The notes: generated from the sequence alone by a model not told the origin. Shown: positions 43,676-53,147, numbered from the stretch's first letter. The stretch is 64,000 nucleotides of DNA from Hypericibacter terrae (GCF_008728855.1 NZ_CP042906.1:4515570-4579569), one strand, 5' to 3'. Numbers and translations: made by a program.

Positions 43676-44761
43676 TTGGCCGCATCGACTTACTTTTCAG
43701 CCCATTATGCCGAAGCCCGCGGCAAGTTCCTGGCCGCGGCCAAGGCCGCCGGCGGCCGGCTGACCTCCCATCAAAATCCCGCGAGCGGGCCGGAGGGCGC
43801 GCCGCTCTTCACCGACATCGCGCGCTTCGGGCCCGAGCGGGCCGAACGGATCCTGCTGATCAAGTCGGGAACTCATGGCGTCGAAGGGTTTCTGGGATCC
43901 GGCATCCAGGTGGGACTGATCGAGAGCGGGGCCTTGCGCGATCTCCCCGCCGGCGTCGGCGTCGTCGTTCTGCACGCGCTCAATCCCTTCGGCTTCGCCT
44001 GGCTGCGGCGCACCAACGAGAACAACATCGACCTCAACCGGAATTTCGTCGATCACGCGCGGCCCCATCCGCAGAACCGCGCCTATGAGGAGCTGCACAA
44101 TTTCATCTGCCCGCGCTCCTGGACGGTTGGGCAGCGCCGCGAAGCCGACGAGCGGCTCTATGCCTATGGCTCGCAGCATGGCGATGCGGCGCTGCAGGCC
44201 GCGATCACGGCGGGGCAGTACACGCATCCCGACGGCGTGTTCTATGGCGGCCTGGCGCCGAGCTGGTCGAACCAGCTGTTGACCCGGCTCTCGGGCGAGA
44301 TCGCGCGCGAGGCGCGCCAGGTGGCGGCGATCGATCTCCATAGCGGCCTCGGGCCCTATGGCTATGGCGAGATCATGAACGGCCACGCGCCGGGCCTGCC
44401 CGGCTTCGCGCGCATCGAGGACTGGTTCGGCGGCGAGGCGACCTCCTATGCCAGCGGCGATTCCTCCTCCTCGGTCCTGACCGGCGACACGCTGACCGGG
44501 ATCGAGCGCGCCATGCCCGGGGTCCCGCTCAGCGGCATCACGCTCGAATATGGCACGCTGCCGCTGAAGGGGATGATCGACGCCGTGCGCGCCGACAACT
44601 GGCTCCATGTCCATGGCAAGCTCGACTCCGAGGAAGGCCGTGCGATCAAGCAGCAGATCCGCGACGCCTTTTACCCCGACCATGACGACTGGAAGAACGC
44701 GGTGTGGGAACGCGGCGAGGACGTGACGCGGCGGATGCTGAAGGGGTTGGCGGGGAGCTGA
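43676..44761 (+). CDS. DUF2817 family M14-like metallopeptidase
   Basis: A 361-residue protein of the DUF2817 family, a branch of the M14 carboxypeptidase-like zinc peptidases. The metal-binding residues fit IKSGTHGVEGFLGSG (His and Glu) and the later AAIDLHSGLGPYG (third ligand). NNIDLNRNF matches the Asn-Arg substrate-binding motif, and ITLEYGTLP contains the likely general base Glu. No signal peptide is present, so it is cytoplasmic. The start is a TTG at 43676 behind GGGAGA. The natural substrate is unknown. Confidence 0.85.
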   Translation: MAASTYFSAHYAEARGKFLAAAKAAGGRLTSHQNPASGPEGAPLFTDIARFGPERAERILLIKSGTHGVEGFLGSGIQVGLIESGALRDLPAGVGVVVLHALNPFGFAWLRRTNENNIDLNRNFVDHARPHPQNRAYEELHNFICPRSWTVGQRREADERLYAYGSQHGDAALQAAITAGQYTHPDGVFYGGLAPSWSNQLLTRLSGEIAREARQVAAIDLHSGLGPYGYGEIMNGHAPGLPGFARIEDWFGGEATSYASGDSSSSVLTGDTLTGIERAMPGVPLSGITLEYGTLPLKGMIDAVRADNWLHVHGKLDSEEGRAIKQQIRDAFYPDHDDWKNAVWERGEDVTRRMLKGLAGS

Positions 44762-44793
44762 TTTCTTATCTCCTCCCTGCGCCCCTCCTCATT

Positions 44794-44872
44794 GTCATCC
44801 CGCGAAAGCGGGGACCCATCCTGATCCAGTGCAGCGAACGTCACCATGGGCCCCCGCTTTCGCGAGAGTGAC
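44794..44872. repeat. 80-bp-class paired-palindrome element, slightly degenerate
   Basis: A fourth paired unit, 79 bp. The left arm CCCGCGAAAGCGGG (44799-44812) has lost one pair, and the right arm (44851-44866) has one mismatched side (CGCGAGAG). The spacer contains CCCATCCTGATCCAG, which is the same spacer as in the other units but read in the other orientation. It separates the convergent DUF2817 and glcF genes, and its last base is the end of glcF's stop codon. Confidence 0.8.
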
Positions 44873-46182
44873 TACGGGAGGCCTGCCGGCTTCGGCCCGC
44901 CCGTGGCCCAGTCCAGCAGCTCGACCGTGTGCAGCACGGGCTGTTGCCCGTAGCGGGCGATCTGGACCATGCAGCCGATGTTCCCGGTGGCGACGATGGC
45001 CGCGCCCGTGGCGGCGAGGTGGCCTGCCTTGCGCTGGCCGAGCTGCGAGGCGATCTCGGGCTGGAGCAGATTATAGGTGCCGGCCGAGCCGCAGCAGAGA
45101 TGGCCCTCGGCCGGTTCCTTGACCGCGAAGCCCGCCGCCGACAGCAGATCCACCGGCGGGCGTTTCACCTTCTGGCCATGCTGCATCGAGCAGGCCGAGT
45201 GATAGGCGACGTCGAGGCCCGGCCGATAGTCGGGTGCGGGCGCGCTCATATCGAGGCCGAGCTCGGCCATGAATTCGGTGATGTCGCGGGTGAGCGCGCT
45301 GATCGCGGCCGCGCGGTCCTTCCAGAGCGGGTCGGTGCGCAGCATGAAGCCGTAATCCTTGATCACCGTCCCGCAGCCCGACGCATTGACCAGGATCGCG
45401 TCGAGCGGGCCCGCCGCCATCACCCGCTCCCAGGCGGCGATGTTCTGCCGCGCGCGCGCCAGCGCCTCCTCTTCCGCGCCCAGATGATGGGCCAGCGCGC
45501 CGCAGCAGCCCGAGCCCGGCGACGGCGCCAGCTCCACGCCATGGCGCGCCAGCAGCCGCTCGGTCGCGCGGTCGATCTCGGGCGCCATCGCCTGCTGCAC
45601 GCAGGAGCCCAGCATGGCGACGCGCTTGCGCGCCGCACCGCCGGTCATGCGCGCGCGATCGAGGCTCGGCGCCGTGGCGGCACGCGCGGGCCGCGGCCGG
45701 CGCGCCGGGATCATGTCGGCCAGCGCCTTGAACCGGCCGGGCAGACGCTGCAGCAGGGGCTTGAACAGACCGCCCAGCATCAGCGCCGGCCCGAACAGAT
45801 AAGGCTTCGGCAACAGCCAGCGCAGACCGGCGCGCATCAGGCGGTCGCCGCGCGGACGCTCATAGGTTTCCTCGACATGGGCGCGCGCGATATCGACCAG
45901 ATGCATGTAATGCACGCCCGAGGGACAGGTCGTCATGCAGGAGAGGCAGGAGAGGCAGCGGTCGATATGGAGGGTCGTGTCCCTGTCGGCCGGCTTGTCG
46001 TTCTCCAGCATGTCCTTGATGAGATAGATGCGGCCGCGCGGGCTGTCGAGCTCGTCGCCCAGCAGCACATAGGTCGGACAGGTCGCGGTGCAGAAGCCGC
46101 AATGGACGCAAGCCCGCAGGATCTTCTCCGCGGCCTCGTTGTCCGGATTGGCCAATTGCGAGAGAGTGAAATGGGTCTGCAT
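44872..46182 (-). CDS. glcF: Glycolate oxidase iron-sulfur subunit
   Basis: A 436-residue subunit of glycolate oxidase. Two ferredoxin-type motifs are near the N terminus (CVHCGFCTATCPTY and CLSCLSCMTTCPSG), holding two [4Fe-4S] clusters. Two CCG domains follow, with GSGCCGALAHHLG and HLCCGSAGTYNLLQ. It passes electrons from the GlcD/GlcE flavoprotein to the respiratory chain. It is the last gene of the glcDEF operon, seven bases after glcE. Confidence 0.93.
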   Translation of the reverse strand: MQTHFTLSQLANPDNEAAEKILRACVHCGFCTATCPTYVLLGDELDSPRGRIYLIKDMLENDKPADRDTTLHIDRCLSCLSCMTTCPSGVHYMHLVDIARAHVEETYERPRGDRLMRAGLRWLLPKPYLFGPALMLGGLFKPLLQRLPGRFKALADMIPARRPRPARAATAPSLDRARMTGGAARKRVAMLGSCVQQAMAPEIDRATERLLARHGVELAPSPGSGCCGALAHHLGAEEEALARARQNIAAWERVMAAGPLDAILVNASGCGTVIKDYGFMLRTDPLWKDRAAAISALTRDITEFMAELGLDMSAPAPDYRPGLDVAYHSACSMQHGQKVKRPPVDLLSAAGFAVKEPAEGHLCCGSAGTYNLLQPEIASQLGQRKAGHLAATGAAIVATGNIGCMVQIARYGQQPVLHTVELLDWATGGPKPAGLP

Positions 46183-46189
46183 CGATTCC

Positions 46190-47431
46190 CTAGCCCATCC
46201 GCCCGCGATTCAGAATCGCCAAGGGATCGAACGACGCCTTGACCCGCCGGCTCAGGGCCGCGAGCGCCGGCGCTTCCGGCTCGAACACCGGCACCGCCTG
46301 GCGCACGGCAAGTTCCGCGCGGATCAAGGTCGCGTGGCCCGCGGGCGCGCCGCCCTGCCCCTGCAGCGCGCCGCGCACGATCGCCGCATGGGCATCGGGC
46401 GCATGAGGCAGCGCCAGCCAGATGAGGCCGCCGCCCCAATCATAGAGGTGACGCGCGCCCGGACGCGCGCTCTGGATCGCGGCGACCACCCGCGGCGCCT
46501 CGCTGGGCGGGACCGAGAGCCGCCAGAGCGGCATGCGCGGATCGAGCCGCGCCGCGGCAAAATTGCTCACGTCGCGGATCTCGCGCCAGAGAGTCGCGGA
46601 TTCGGCCGGCTCGAGCGTGAGCGTCGGGGCGCCGAAAGATTGCAGCCAGGCCGCCAGCGCGCCGACGCGATAATTGACCGAGGCGGGCGGCCCCTCGACA
46701 CGCAGCGCCGTGACGCCGGCGCCGGTCTCGGCCACGCGATCGACCGCGCTCAACCCCGCCTCGCCCGCCGGCAGATGCGCGGCACCGGAAATTTCATGCG
46801 GGCTGCCGAGCGCCACCGCCATCGCCTCGATCGCGCGTGCGTCGTCGAGTCCCACCAGCATCAGCGTACGCGAGATCTCGGGCGCCGGATGGACGCGCAC
46901 CGTGATCTCGGTCATGACGGCGAGCGTGCCATGCGAACCCGCCAGCAATTTCGGCAGATCGTAGCCGGTGACGTTCTTGACCACGCGGCCGCCGGCCTTG
47001 AAGACCTCGCCCCGACCCGACACCGCGACAAATCCCAGGAAATGATCGCGCGCGGCGCCCGCCTTGAGCCGGCGCGGGCCCGCCAGGTTGCAAGCGACCG
47101 CCCCGCCGATGCTGCCGCTGCCGGCGGGGCCGCCATAGAGCGGCGCCAGATCGGGCGGCTCGAAGGCGAGGATCTGGCCGCGCTGCGCGATCACCGCCTC
47201 GATCTCGGCGAGCGAGGTGCCGGCACCGGCCTTGAGCACCAGCTCGTCGGGTTCGTAGAGCTGGATGCCGGCGAGCCGCGACAGGTCGATCACGGCTTGC
47301 GCCTCGACCGGATTTCCCAGCTCGCGCTTGCTGCCACGGCCCAGGATCTCGAGCGGGATCGCGCGCTCGGCCGCACCGGCCACGGCGGCGCGAAGCTCCT
47401 CGATGCTCAGGGGCCTGATCGTCTCGATCAT
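46190..47431 (-). CDS. glcE: Glycolate oxidase FAD-binding subunit
   Basis: A 413-residue GlcE subunit. The PCMH-type FAD domain includes LEILGRGSKRELGNP and the glycine-rich PAGSGSIGGAVACNLAGPRR, and later GRVVKNVTGYDLPKLLAGSHG. It forms the flavin-binding heterodimer with GlcD, oxidising glycolate to glyoxylate. It lies between glcD (gap six bases) and glcF (gap seven bases) in one operon. Confidence 0.93.
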   Translation of the reverse strand: MIETIRPLSIEELRAAVAGAAERAIPLEILGRGSKRELGNPVEAQAVIDLSRLAGIQLYEPDELVLKAGAGTSLAEIEAVIAQRGQILAFEPPDLAPLYGGPAGSGSIGGAVACNLAGPRRLKAGAARDHFLGFVAVSGRGEVFKAGGRVVKNVTGYDLPKLLAGSHGTLAVMTEITVRVHPAPEISRTLMLVGLDDARAIEAMAVALGSPHEISGAAHLPAGEAGLSAVDRVAETGAGVTALRVEGPPASVNYRVGALAAWLQSFGAPTLTLEPAESATLWREIRDVSNFAAARLDPRMPLWRLSVPPSEAPRVVAAIQSARPGARHLYDWGGGLIWLALPHAPDAHAAIVRGALQGQGGAPAGHATLIRAELAVRQAVPVFEPEAPALAALSRRVKASFDPLAILNRGRMG

Positions 47432-47437
47432 GGGAAT

Positions 47438-48931
47438 TCAGAATCGCGGCAGATCGGGATGCGGCAACCGGCCGGCATGGATATGCATCCGGCCCAGCTC
47501 GGCGCAGCGATGGAGCTCGGGGAACACCTTGCCGGGATTGAGCAGGCCGCCCTCGTCGAAGGCGCATTTGAGGCGCTGCTGCTGGGCGAGATCGGCCTCG
47601 TTGAACATGACGCCCATCAGGTCGCGCTTCTCGACGCCGACCCCATGCTCCCCCGTCAGCACGCCGCCGACCTTGACGCAGAGCTTCAGGATGTCGGCGC
47701 CGAAGGCCTCGGCCCGCTCCAGCTCGCCCGGCTGGTTGGCGTCGTAGAGAATCAGCGGATGGAGATTGCCGTCGCCCGCATGGAAGACATTGGCGCAGCG
47801 CAAGCCGTAATGCTCCGACATCCGGCGCATCTCGGTCAGGACGCGCGGCAGCTCGCGGCGCGGAATGGTGCCGTCCATGCAGTAATAGTCGGGCGAAATG
47901 CGGCCCACGGCCGGAAACGCCGCCTTGCGGCCGGCCCAGAATCGCAGGCGCTCTTCCTCGGTCTGGCTGACGGCGATCGAGCTGGCGCCGCGCTCGCGCG
48001 CGATCGCCTCGACCCGCGCCTTGAGCTCGTCGACCTCGGCCCGCGGCCCGTCCAGTTCGATGATCAGCAGCGCCTCGCAATCGAGCGGATAGCCGGCATG
48101 GACGAAATCCTCGGCGGCATGAATGGCCGGCCGGTCCATCATCTCCATACCGGCCGGCACGATCCCGGCGGCGATCACCGCCGAGACGCAATTGCCAGCC
48201 TGCTCGTTCGTCGGAAAGGCGACCAGCAGCGCGCAGGCATGTTCGGGGCGCGGCAGGATGCGCACCGTGACCTCGGTCACGACGCCGAGCAAACCTTCCG
48301 AGCCGATGACGATGCCGAGAAGATCGTAGCCGGCCGCGTCCAGATGCTTGCCGCCGAGCCGGATCACGGTGCCGTCGATCAGCACCATCTCGACGCCCAG
48401 CACATTGTTGGTGGTGAGGCCGTATTTGAGGCAATGAACCCCGCCCGAATTCTCGGCCACATTGCCGCCGATGGTGCAGGCAATCTGGCTCGAGGGATCG
48501 GGCGCGTAATAGAAGCCGAGCCCCTTGACCGCCTCGCTGATGGCGAGATTGGTGACGCCCGGCTGGACCACGGCGCAGCGATTGGCCGGATCGATATCGA
48601 GCACGCGGTTGAAGCGGGCCATGCCGAGTAGGATGCCGTCGGCCAGCGGCAGGGCGCCGCCGCTGAGGCTGGTGCCGGCCCCGCGCGGCACCACCTTGAT
48701 GCCCTCGCGATGACAATAGGAGAGGACCGCGGCGACCTCGGCCGTCGTCCGCGGCAGCGTCACCAGCAGCGGCAACTGCCGATAGGCGCTGAGCCCGTCG
48801 CTCTCATAGACCCGGCGCATCGATTCCTCGACCACGATCGCATCCGGCGGCAAGATCGTGCCGAGCGCCGCCGCGATGTCGCGTCGGCGGCGGATCGTGG
48901 CCTGATCGGGCTCCGGCATCTTCAGGGACAT
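47438..48931 (-). CDS. glcD: Glycolate oxidase subunit GlcD
   Basis: A 497-residue FAD-linked oxidase, the catalytic subunit. Features are VTLPRTTAEVAAVLSYCHRE, VVPRGAGTSLSGGALPLADG, IACTIGGNVAENSGGVHCLK and the C-terminal HAGDGNLHPLILYD. The chain end has GGVLTGEHGVGVEKRDLM. The frame is open to 49009, and the ATG at 48931 is chosen from the usual GlcD length and N terminus. It is first in the glcDEF operon; its promoter should lie in 48932-49090, shared with the 3' side of rpmJ. No GlcC-type regulator is adjacent. Confidence 0.93.
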   Translation of the reverse strand: MSLKMPEPDQATIRRRRDIAAALGTILPPDAIVVEESMRRVYESDGLSAYRQLPLLVTLPRTTAEVAAVLSYCHREGIKVVPRGAGTSLSGGALPLADGILLGMARFNRVLDIDPANRCAVVQPGVTNLAISEAVKGLGFYYAPDPSSQIACTIGGNVAENSGGVHCLKYGLTTNNVLGVEMVLIDGTVIRLGGKHLDAAGYDLLGIVIGSEGLLGVVTEVTVRILPRPEHACALLVAFPTNEQAGNCVSAVIAAGIVPAGMEMMDRPAIHAAEDFVHAGYPLDCEALLIIELDGPRAEVDELKARVEAIARERGASSIAVSQTEEERLRFWAGRKAAFPAVGRISPDYYCMDGTIPRRELPRVLTEMRRMSEHYGLRCANVFHAGDGNLHPLILYDANQPGELERAEAFGADILKLCVKVGGVLTGEHGVGVEKRDLMGVMFNEADLAQQQRLKCAFDEGGLLNPGKVFPELHRCAELGRMHIHAGRLPHPDLPRF

Positions 48932-49090
48932 GAGAGGCGTTCCGCTTCTGACCGTTGACGGCACTCTGGCCTCAGCCGCGTTGTGCCGCAAGCGAGCCGG
49001 AATCGACAACGGCCGCTGATGCGGCCGTGCGAGTCAGTCCAAGATCAGGAAACGTCGAAGACCGGCGCCCTGATGAAAGGGCGCGGCGGA

Positions 49091-49216
49091 TCAGCCCTGG
49101 CGGGCCTTGAACCGCGGGTTGGTCTTGTTGATGACGTAGACGCGCCCCTTGCGCCGGACGATGCGGCAGTCCTTGTGGCGCTTCTTGGCCGACTTCAGCG
49201 AATTGACGACCTTCAT
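49091..49216 (-). CDS. rpmJ: 50S ribosomal protein L36
   Basis: A 41-residue small basic protein, [20 protein letters not shown] then [21 protein letters not shown]. This is the alphaproteobacterial form of L36, which usually keeps only part of the zinc ligands (here one Cys and one His in KRHKDC). It binds 23S rRNA in the large subunit. As in many Alphaproteobacteria it stands apart from the ribosomal protein operons. It is too short to stand out among overlapping frames but is unmistakable by sequence. The 156-bp interval upstream should contain its promoter. Confidence 0.92.
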   Translation of the reverse strand: MKVVNSLKSAKKRHKDCRIVRRKGRVYVINKTNPRFKARQG

Positions 49217-49372
49217 GATGGCGGTCCTTGCTAGGCAACGTCTCGAGGTTTCGGAGGCACAGCTCCGGCGGGTCCTTTAGGGGCCCTCCGGTACCGCGCG
49301 AAGCGCCGGACCATAGTGGGGCGGCCGGAGCCTGTCAACCGTCGCGGGATGCGGCGATCGATCGTCCCTAAC

Positions 49373-50338
49373 CTACCAGTCCGACAGCATTTTATCGACG
49401 CCGGTCTTGAAGGCGTGGAAGCGGAAGAAGCCGATATCGCCGCTGTCGATGGCGGCCACCCGGCGGGTCCAGAGGGCGACATGCTGGGTCAGGGGCTCGG
49501 CCATCCGCGGATCGCTTTTGAGGATCTCGGATTTGTCGAGCAGGTCGGCCAGGCATTTGATGACGTTGGTGCGCACCAGCTTGGTGAGGTCCTCGCTGAC
49601 CCGCAGGTCCAGCCGGCGTTCCGCGCAGGCGGTCTGGTATTTCTGGACGGTCCAGGGATCGGCCGCCACCGGCTCGCCGGGCTGCCAGGCCATGTAGGTG
49701 GGCCGCATCTCGCTGGTCGAACCGGTGCGCACGAAGTCGGTGAAGAGCAGCTGGCCGCGGGGCTTCAGCGCCTTCTCGACGGTCTGCAGCAGCCGGTTCT
49801 TGTCCTTCACCCCGTAGAAGATGTCGCGCGAGAAGATGCAGTCATAGGCGCTTTCCTTCAGCTCCAGCATCTCGGGATCGAACACCGAGATCGGCGCCTT
49901 TTTCCCCAGCCCCGCCATCACCGAATATTCCATGGCGGCGCGGGCGAGCTCGGAGTCCTGCTCGAAGCCGGTGATCCAGAGGCCGAATTCCTGATGCAGG
50001 GCGCGGGTGAAGCCGCCGAGGCCGGCCCCCAGCTCGGCGACCGTCATGGTCGGGTCGAGGCCGCAGGGCTTGGCCAGCCACAGGCAGAAATCCTTGTCGC
50101 CCGGCACGGCGCAGCCGGGGCCCCAGATGGTCTGCAGCACTTTGATCCGGGGCGTTTCCCACTCGAAGGCGGGTTTCTTGTCGATCTTGGCCCGGCGGAC
50201 GGTGTCCTTCTGGCCGGGGGTTTGCTTGTTCCTCTCGGCCGAGGCCACGTCGTCCAGCTCCACGCCTTCCCACCACGCCTTGAAGCGCTGTTTGAAGGGC
50301 GGTCGGGACTCTCGGGGTACGGCGGCGGTGCTGGCCAT
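49373..50338 (-). CDS. Class I SAM-dependent methyltransferase
   Basis: A 321-residue methyltransferase. Motif I is VAELGAGLGGFTRALHQEFG near residue 97, with ITGFEQD as the following acidic loop, DCIFSRDIFYGV as motif IV, and LKPRGQLLFTDFVRTG as post-motif III. The N-terminal hundred residues (KQRFKAWWEGVELDD and WGPGCAVPGDKDFCLWLAKP) resemble small-molecule methyltransferases acting on lipids or quinones. The substrate is unknown. The ATG at 50338 is chosen, since the frame upstream to 50548 overlaps the start of the MATE gene and is not protein-like. Confidence 0.8.
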   Translation of the reverse strand: MASTAAVPRESRPPFKQRFKAWWEGVELDDVASAERNKQTPGQKDTVRRAKIDKKPAFEWETPRIKVLQTIWGPGCAVPGDKDFCLWLAKPCGLDPTMTVAELGAGLGGFTRALHQEFGLWITGFEQDSELARAAMEYSVMAGLGKKAPISVFDPEMLELKESAYDCIFSRDIFYGVKDKNRLLQTVEKALKPRGQLLFTDFVRTGSTSEMRPTYMAWQPGEPVAADPWTVQKYQTACAERRLDLRVSEDLTKLVRTNVIKCLADLLDKSEILKSDPRMAEPLTQHVALWTRRVAAIDSGDIGFFRFHAFKTGVDKMLSDW

Positions 50339-50454
50339 TCGGGCAATCCTTCGGGGGTTCCTGTATCCCCCGGACCCGTTTAAACCGTGGTTAAGTTCGC
50401 CCTGCATTCGCAGCAATTTGGCGGCTACAGCCTTTTGATAGCAGGCTCCGGCAA

Positions 50455-51852
50455 TTGATTGATTCGGTAACCAACAAAGCGCCCGAAATCCCGCGCCAGG
50501 GCGCCGTAAGTCACGGAATCGGCCACCATGTGCGACGGACGGTCGCACTCGCCCTCCCCGTGATGCTGGCCCGGGCCGGGCTGGTGGTCATGATCACGGT
50601 CGATACCGTGATGGTCGGCCAGGCCGGCGGCGAAGAATTGGCGCACTACGCCATCGCCTTCGCGCCCCAGATGCTGCTGCTGTCGGTCGGATTCGGGCTC
50701 TTGATCGGCGCCACCGTCCTGACCGCCCAGGCCGACGGCGCCGGCCGGCAAGGGCTCTGCGGGCGGATCTGGCGGCTGGCCCTGATGCTCGCGGCCGCCA
50801 TCGGCCTGGTGGACGCGCTGATCCTGGCCCATGGCGAAGGGCTGCTGCTGCTGCTGGGGCAGGAACCGGTCCTGGCCGCCGCCGGGGGCAAGGTGCTGCT
50901 GATGTGGGCGATCGGCATGCCGGGCATCATGCTCTATGTGGCGACCGCGGGATTTCTCGAGGGCGTCAGCCGGCCGCGGCCCGGCATGATCGTCACCATC
51001 CTCGCCAATGTCGCCAATGCCGGCCTCAATTGGTTGATGATCGGCGGCCATGGCGGCCTGCCGGCGATGGGTGCCGAAGGCGCCGTGCTCGCCACCTCGA
51101 TCACGCGCTGGCTCATGTTCCTGGCCCTGGCGGCTTATGCGCTCACGATGCGTGACCATGCGCGCTTCGGAATCTGGGCGCCGCTCAAGGGGACCTTCGG
51201 GCAGATCGGCGCGATGATCCGGCTGGGCGCGCCGCTGGCGCTCAGCGTCGGCTTCGAGGCCGCGGCCTTCATGGCGGCGGCGACCTTCGCAGGCTGGCTG
51301 GGCGAAACCTCGCTCGCGGCTTACCAGATCGCGCTCAATTTCAACGCGCTCATCTACATGCTGGCGCTCGGCCTCGCGACCGCGACGGCGGTGCGCGTGG
51401 CCAACGCCCATGGCCGGCGCGATGCGGTCGGGCTGGCACGCGCGGGATGGGTGGGGGCGGGGCTGGTGTTCCCGTCCATGATCGGTGCCACCCTGATCCT
51501 CACCCTGGCGCCCGGATGGGTGGTCGGCTTCTACAGCGACGAGGCCGACGTCCGGGCCCTCGCTCTGCAGCTCATGACCATCACCGCCTGGTTCATTCTC
51601 GCCGACGGCGCCCAGGGGGTGCTGACGGGCGCGGTCCGGGGTGCCGCCGACGCCGTCATGCCGACCTTGATCGCCGGCTTGAGCTTCTGGCTGGTGGGTG
51701 TCCCTCTCTGCTATGCACTGGCCTTCACCGCCGGTTGGGGCACGGTCGGATTGATCTGGGGGCTGTTCGTCAGCCTGATCGTGGCCATGTGCCTGCTGGC
51801 GCTGCGCTTCCATATCGTCTCGCGACGCGCCACTCTGGCCTTTGCCGCCTGA
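50455..51852 (+). CDS. MATE family efflux transporter
   Basis: A 465-residue inner-membrane protein with twelve predicted helices in two halves. MATE-typical segments are ALPVMLARAGLVVMITVDTV with VGQAGGEELAHYA, and in the second half LGETSLAAYQIALNFNALIY. It exports drugs or secondary metabolites in exchange for sodium or protons. The start is a TTG at 50455 with no strong ribosome binding site, so the N terminus is uncertain by up to 36 residues. It is followed after 34 bp by a flavin oxidase gene. Confidence 0.87.
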   Translation: MIDSVTNKAPEIPRQGAVSHGIGHHVRRTVALALPVMLARAGLVVMITVDTVMVGQAGGEELAHYAIAFAPQMLLLSVGFGLLIGATVLTAQADGAGRQGLCGRIWRLALMLAAAIGLVDALILAHGEGLLLLLGQEPVLAAAGGKVLLMWAIGMPGIMLYVATAGFLEGVSRPRPGMIVTILANVANAGLNWLMIGGHGGLPAMGAEGAVLATSITRWLMFLALAAYALTMRDHARFGIWAPLKGTFGQIGAMIRLGAPLALSVGFEAAAFMAAATFAGWLGETSLAAYQIALNFNALIYMLALGLATATAVRVANAHGRRDAVGLARAGWVGAGLVFPSMIGATLILTLAPGWVVGFYSDEADVRALALQLMTITAWFILADGAQGVLTGAVRGAADAVMPTLIAGLSFWLVGVPLCYALAFTAGWGTVGLIWGLFVSLIVAMCLLALRFHIVSRRATLAFAA

Positions 51853-51886
51853 TGTTCTTCTCGCCCCTCCCGGAGTTCCCGCTCTC

Positions 51887-53029
51887 ATGACCCGACCCTT
51901 CGACGCCATCGTGACCGGCGCCGGCATCTCGGGCGCGGCGGCGGCCTATGAGCTGGCGTCCGGACGGCGCGTGCTGATGCTCGAGGCCGAGTCGCGCCCC
52001 GGCTATCATTCGACCGGCCGGTCGGCGGCGCTCTATACGCCCAACTATGGCAACGACGTGGTGCGCGCCCTGATCCTGGCGGGCCGCCCCTTCCTCGATC
52101 GCCCGCCCGCCGGCTTCGCCGAGCATCCGATGGTCAAGCCGCGAGGCGCCATCGCCATCGCGGGTCCTTCGGAAAGCGAGACCTTCGAGGAAAGGCTGGC
52201 GCTCTCCGGTCCCGGCCATGAGATCCATGAGATCACGCCCGAGGAAGCGATTCGCCAGGTGCCGATCCTGCGGCGCGAGGGGATCGCCCGCGCGCTGTTC
52301 GAGATCGACATCGAGGATATGGACGTGGCGGCGATCCATCAGGGCTTCCTCACCGGCTTTCGCCGCCGCGGCGGCGAGCTGGTCTGCGATGCGCGGGTGG
52401 ATCGGATCGAGCGGCGGCAGGGGCGCTGGCAGATTCGGGCCGGGGAGGTCGCGGCGGCCGCGCCGATCCTGATCAACGCCGCCGGCGCCTGGGCCGACGA
52501 GATCGCGGCCCTGGCGGGCCTGCCGCCGGTGGGCCTGGTACCCAAGCGGCGCACCGCCATCCTGGTCGATCTTCCGCCCGGCAGCGATCCGGCGCGCTGG
52601 CCGGCGCTCGACGACTGCAGCAACGAGCATTATTTCCGGCCCGACAGCGGCACAAGGCTGATGGTCTCGCCCGGCGACGAGACTCCCTCGCCGCCCTGCG
52701 ACGCCCAGCCCGACGAGATGGATGTCGCCCATCTGGTGGATTGGCTCGAGCGCACCACGACGCTCCAGGTCCGCAGGCTGGCGCATCAATGGGCGGGCCT
52801 GCGCAGCTTCGTCGCCGATTACAGCCCGGTCGTGGGCGCCGATCCGCTGGCCGAAGGCTTCTATTGGCTCGCCGGACAGGGCGGCTACGGCATCATGCTG
52901 GCCGAGCCCCTGGCGCGCGGCCTCAAGGGCCTGATCGAATCGGGCGAGCTGCCCGCCGATCTCCTCCGTCATGGCGCGACGGCGGCCGCGCTGGCGCCCC
53001 GGCGCGCGGGACTCGCTCCCGCCACCTGA
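51887..53029 (+). CDS. FAD-binding oxidoreductase, D-amino acid/glycine oxidase type
   Basis: A 380-residue DAO-family flavoprotein. The FAD motif is FDAIVTGAGISGAAAAYELA at residues 5-24, with the conserved STGRSAALYTPNYG near residue 42. The C-terminal substrate and flavin contact is FYWLAGQGGYGIMLAEPLAR. It would oxidise an amino or secondary amine acid to an imino acid. The frame is open from 51842. The ATG at 51887 follows GGAG at longish spacing. A class IV aminotransferase gene follows at 119 bp, so both may act on the same amino acid. Confidence 0.83.
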   Translation: MTRPFDAIVTGAGISGAAAAYELASGRRVLMLEAESRPGYHSTGRSAALYTPNYGNDVVRALILAGRPFLDRPPAGFAEHPMVKPRGAIAIAGPSESETFEERLALSGPGHEIHEITPEEAIRQVPILRREGIARALFEIDIEDMDVAAIHQGFLTGFRRRGGELVCDARVDRIERRQGRWQIRAGEVAAAAPILINAAGAWADEIAALAGLPPVGLVPKRRTAILVDLPPGSDPARWPALDDCSNEHYFRPDSGTRLMVSPGDETPSPPCDAQPDEMDVAHLVDWLERTTTLQVRRLAHQWAGLRSFVADYSPVVGADPLAEGFYWLAGQGGYGIMLAEPLARGLKGLIESGELPADLLRHGATAAALAPRRAGLAPAT

Positions 53030-53147
53030 GCTTTCGCGGCTCCGCCCTTTCGGCCTCGCGACCCGCCGCCTATGATCCGAGCCGGCAATTGTCACGCCGG
53101 GGGTCGACCGGGGCTCTCCGGCCTTCAGCAATGGGAGTCGAACCGCA

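Noticed and set aside
42096-43685. A single 529-codon protein on the minus strand
   Set aside because: The downstream half begins with a clear signal peptide and a ribosome binding site at 42830. The upstream half is out of frame with the well-supported TPR gene at 42935-43531 and lacks protein-like composition.
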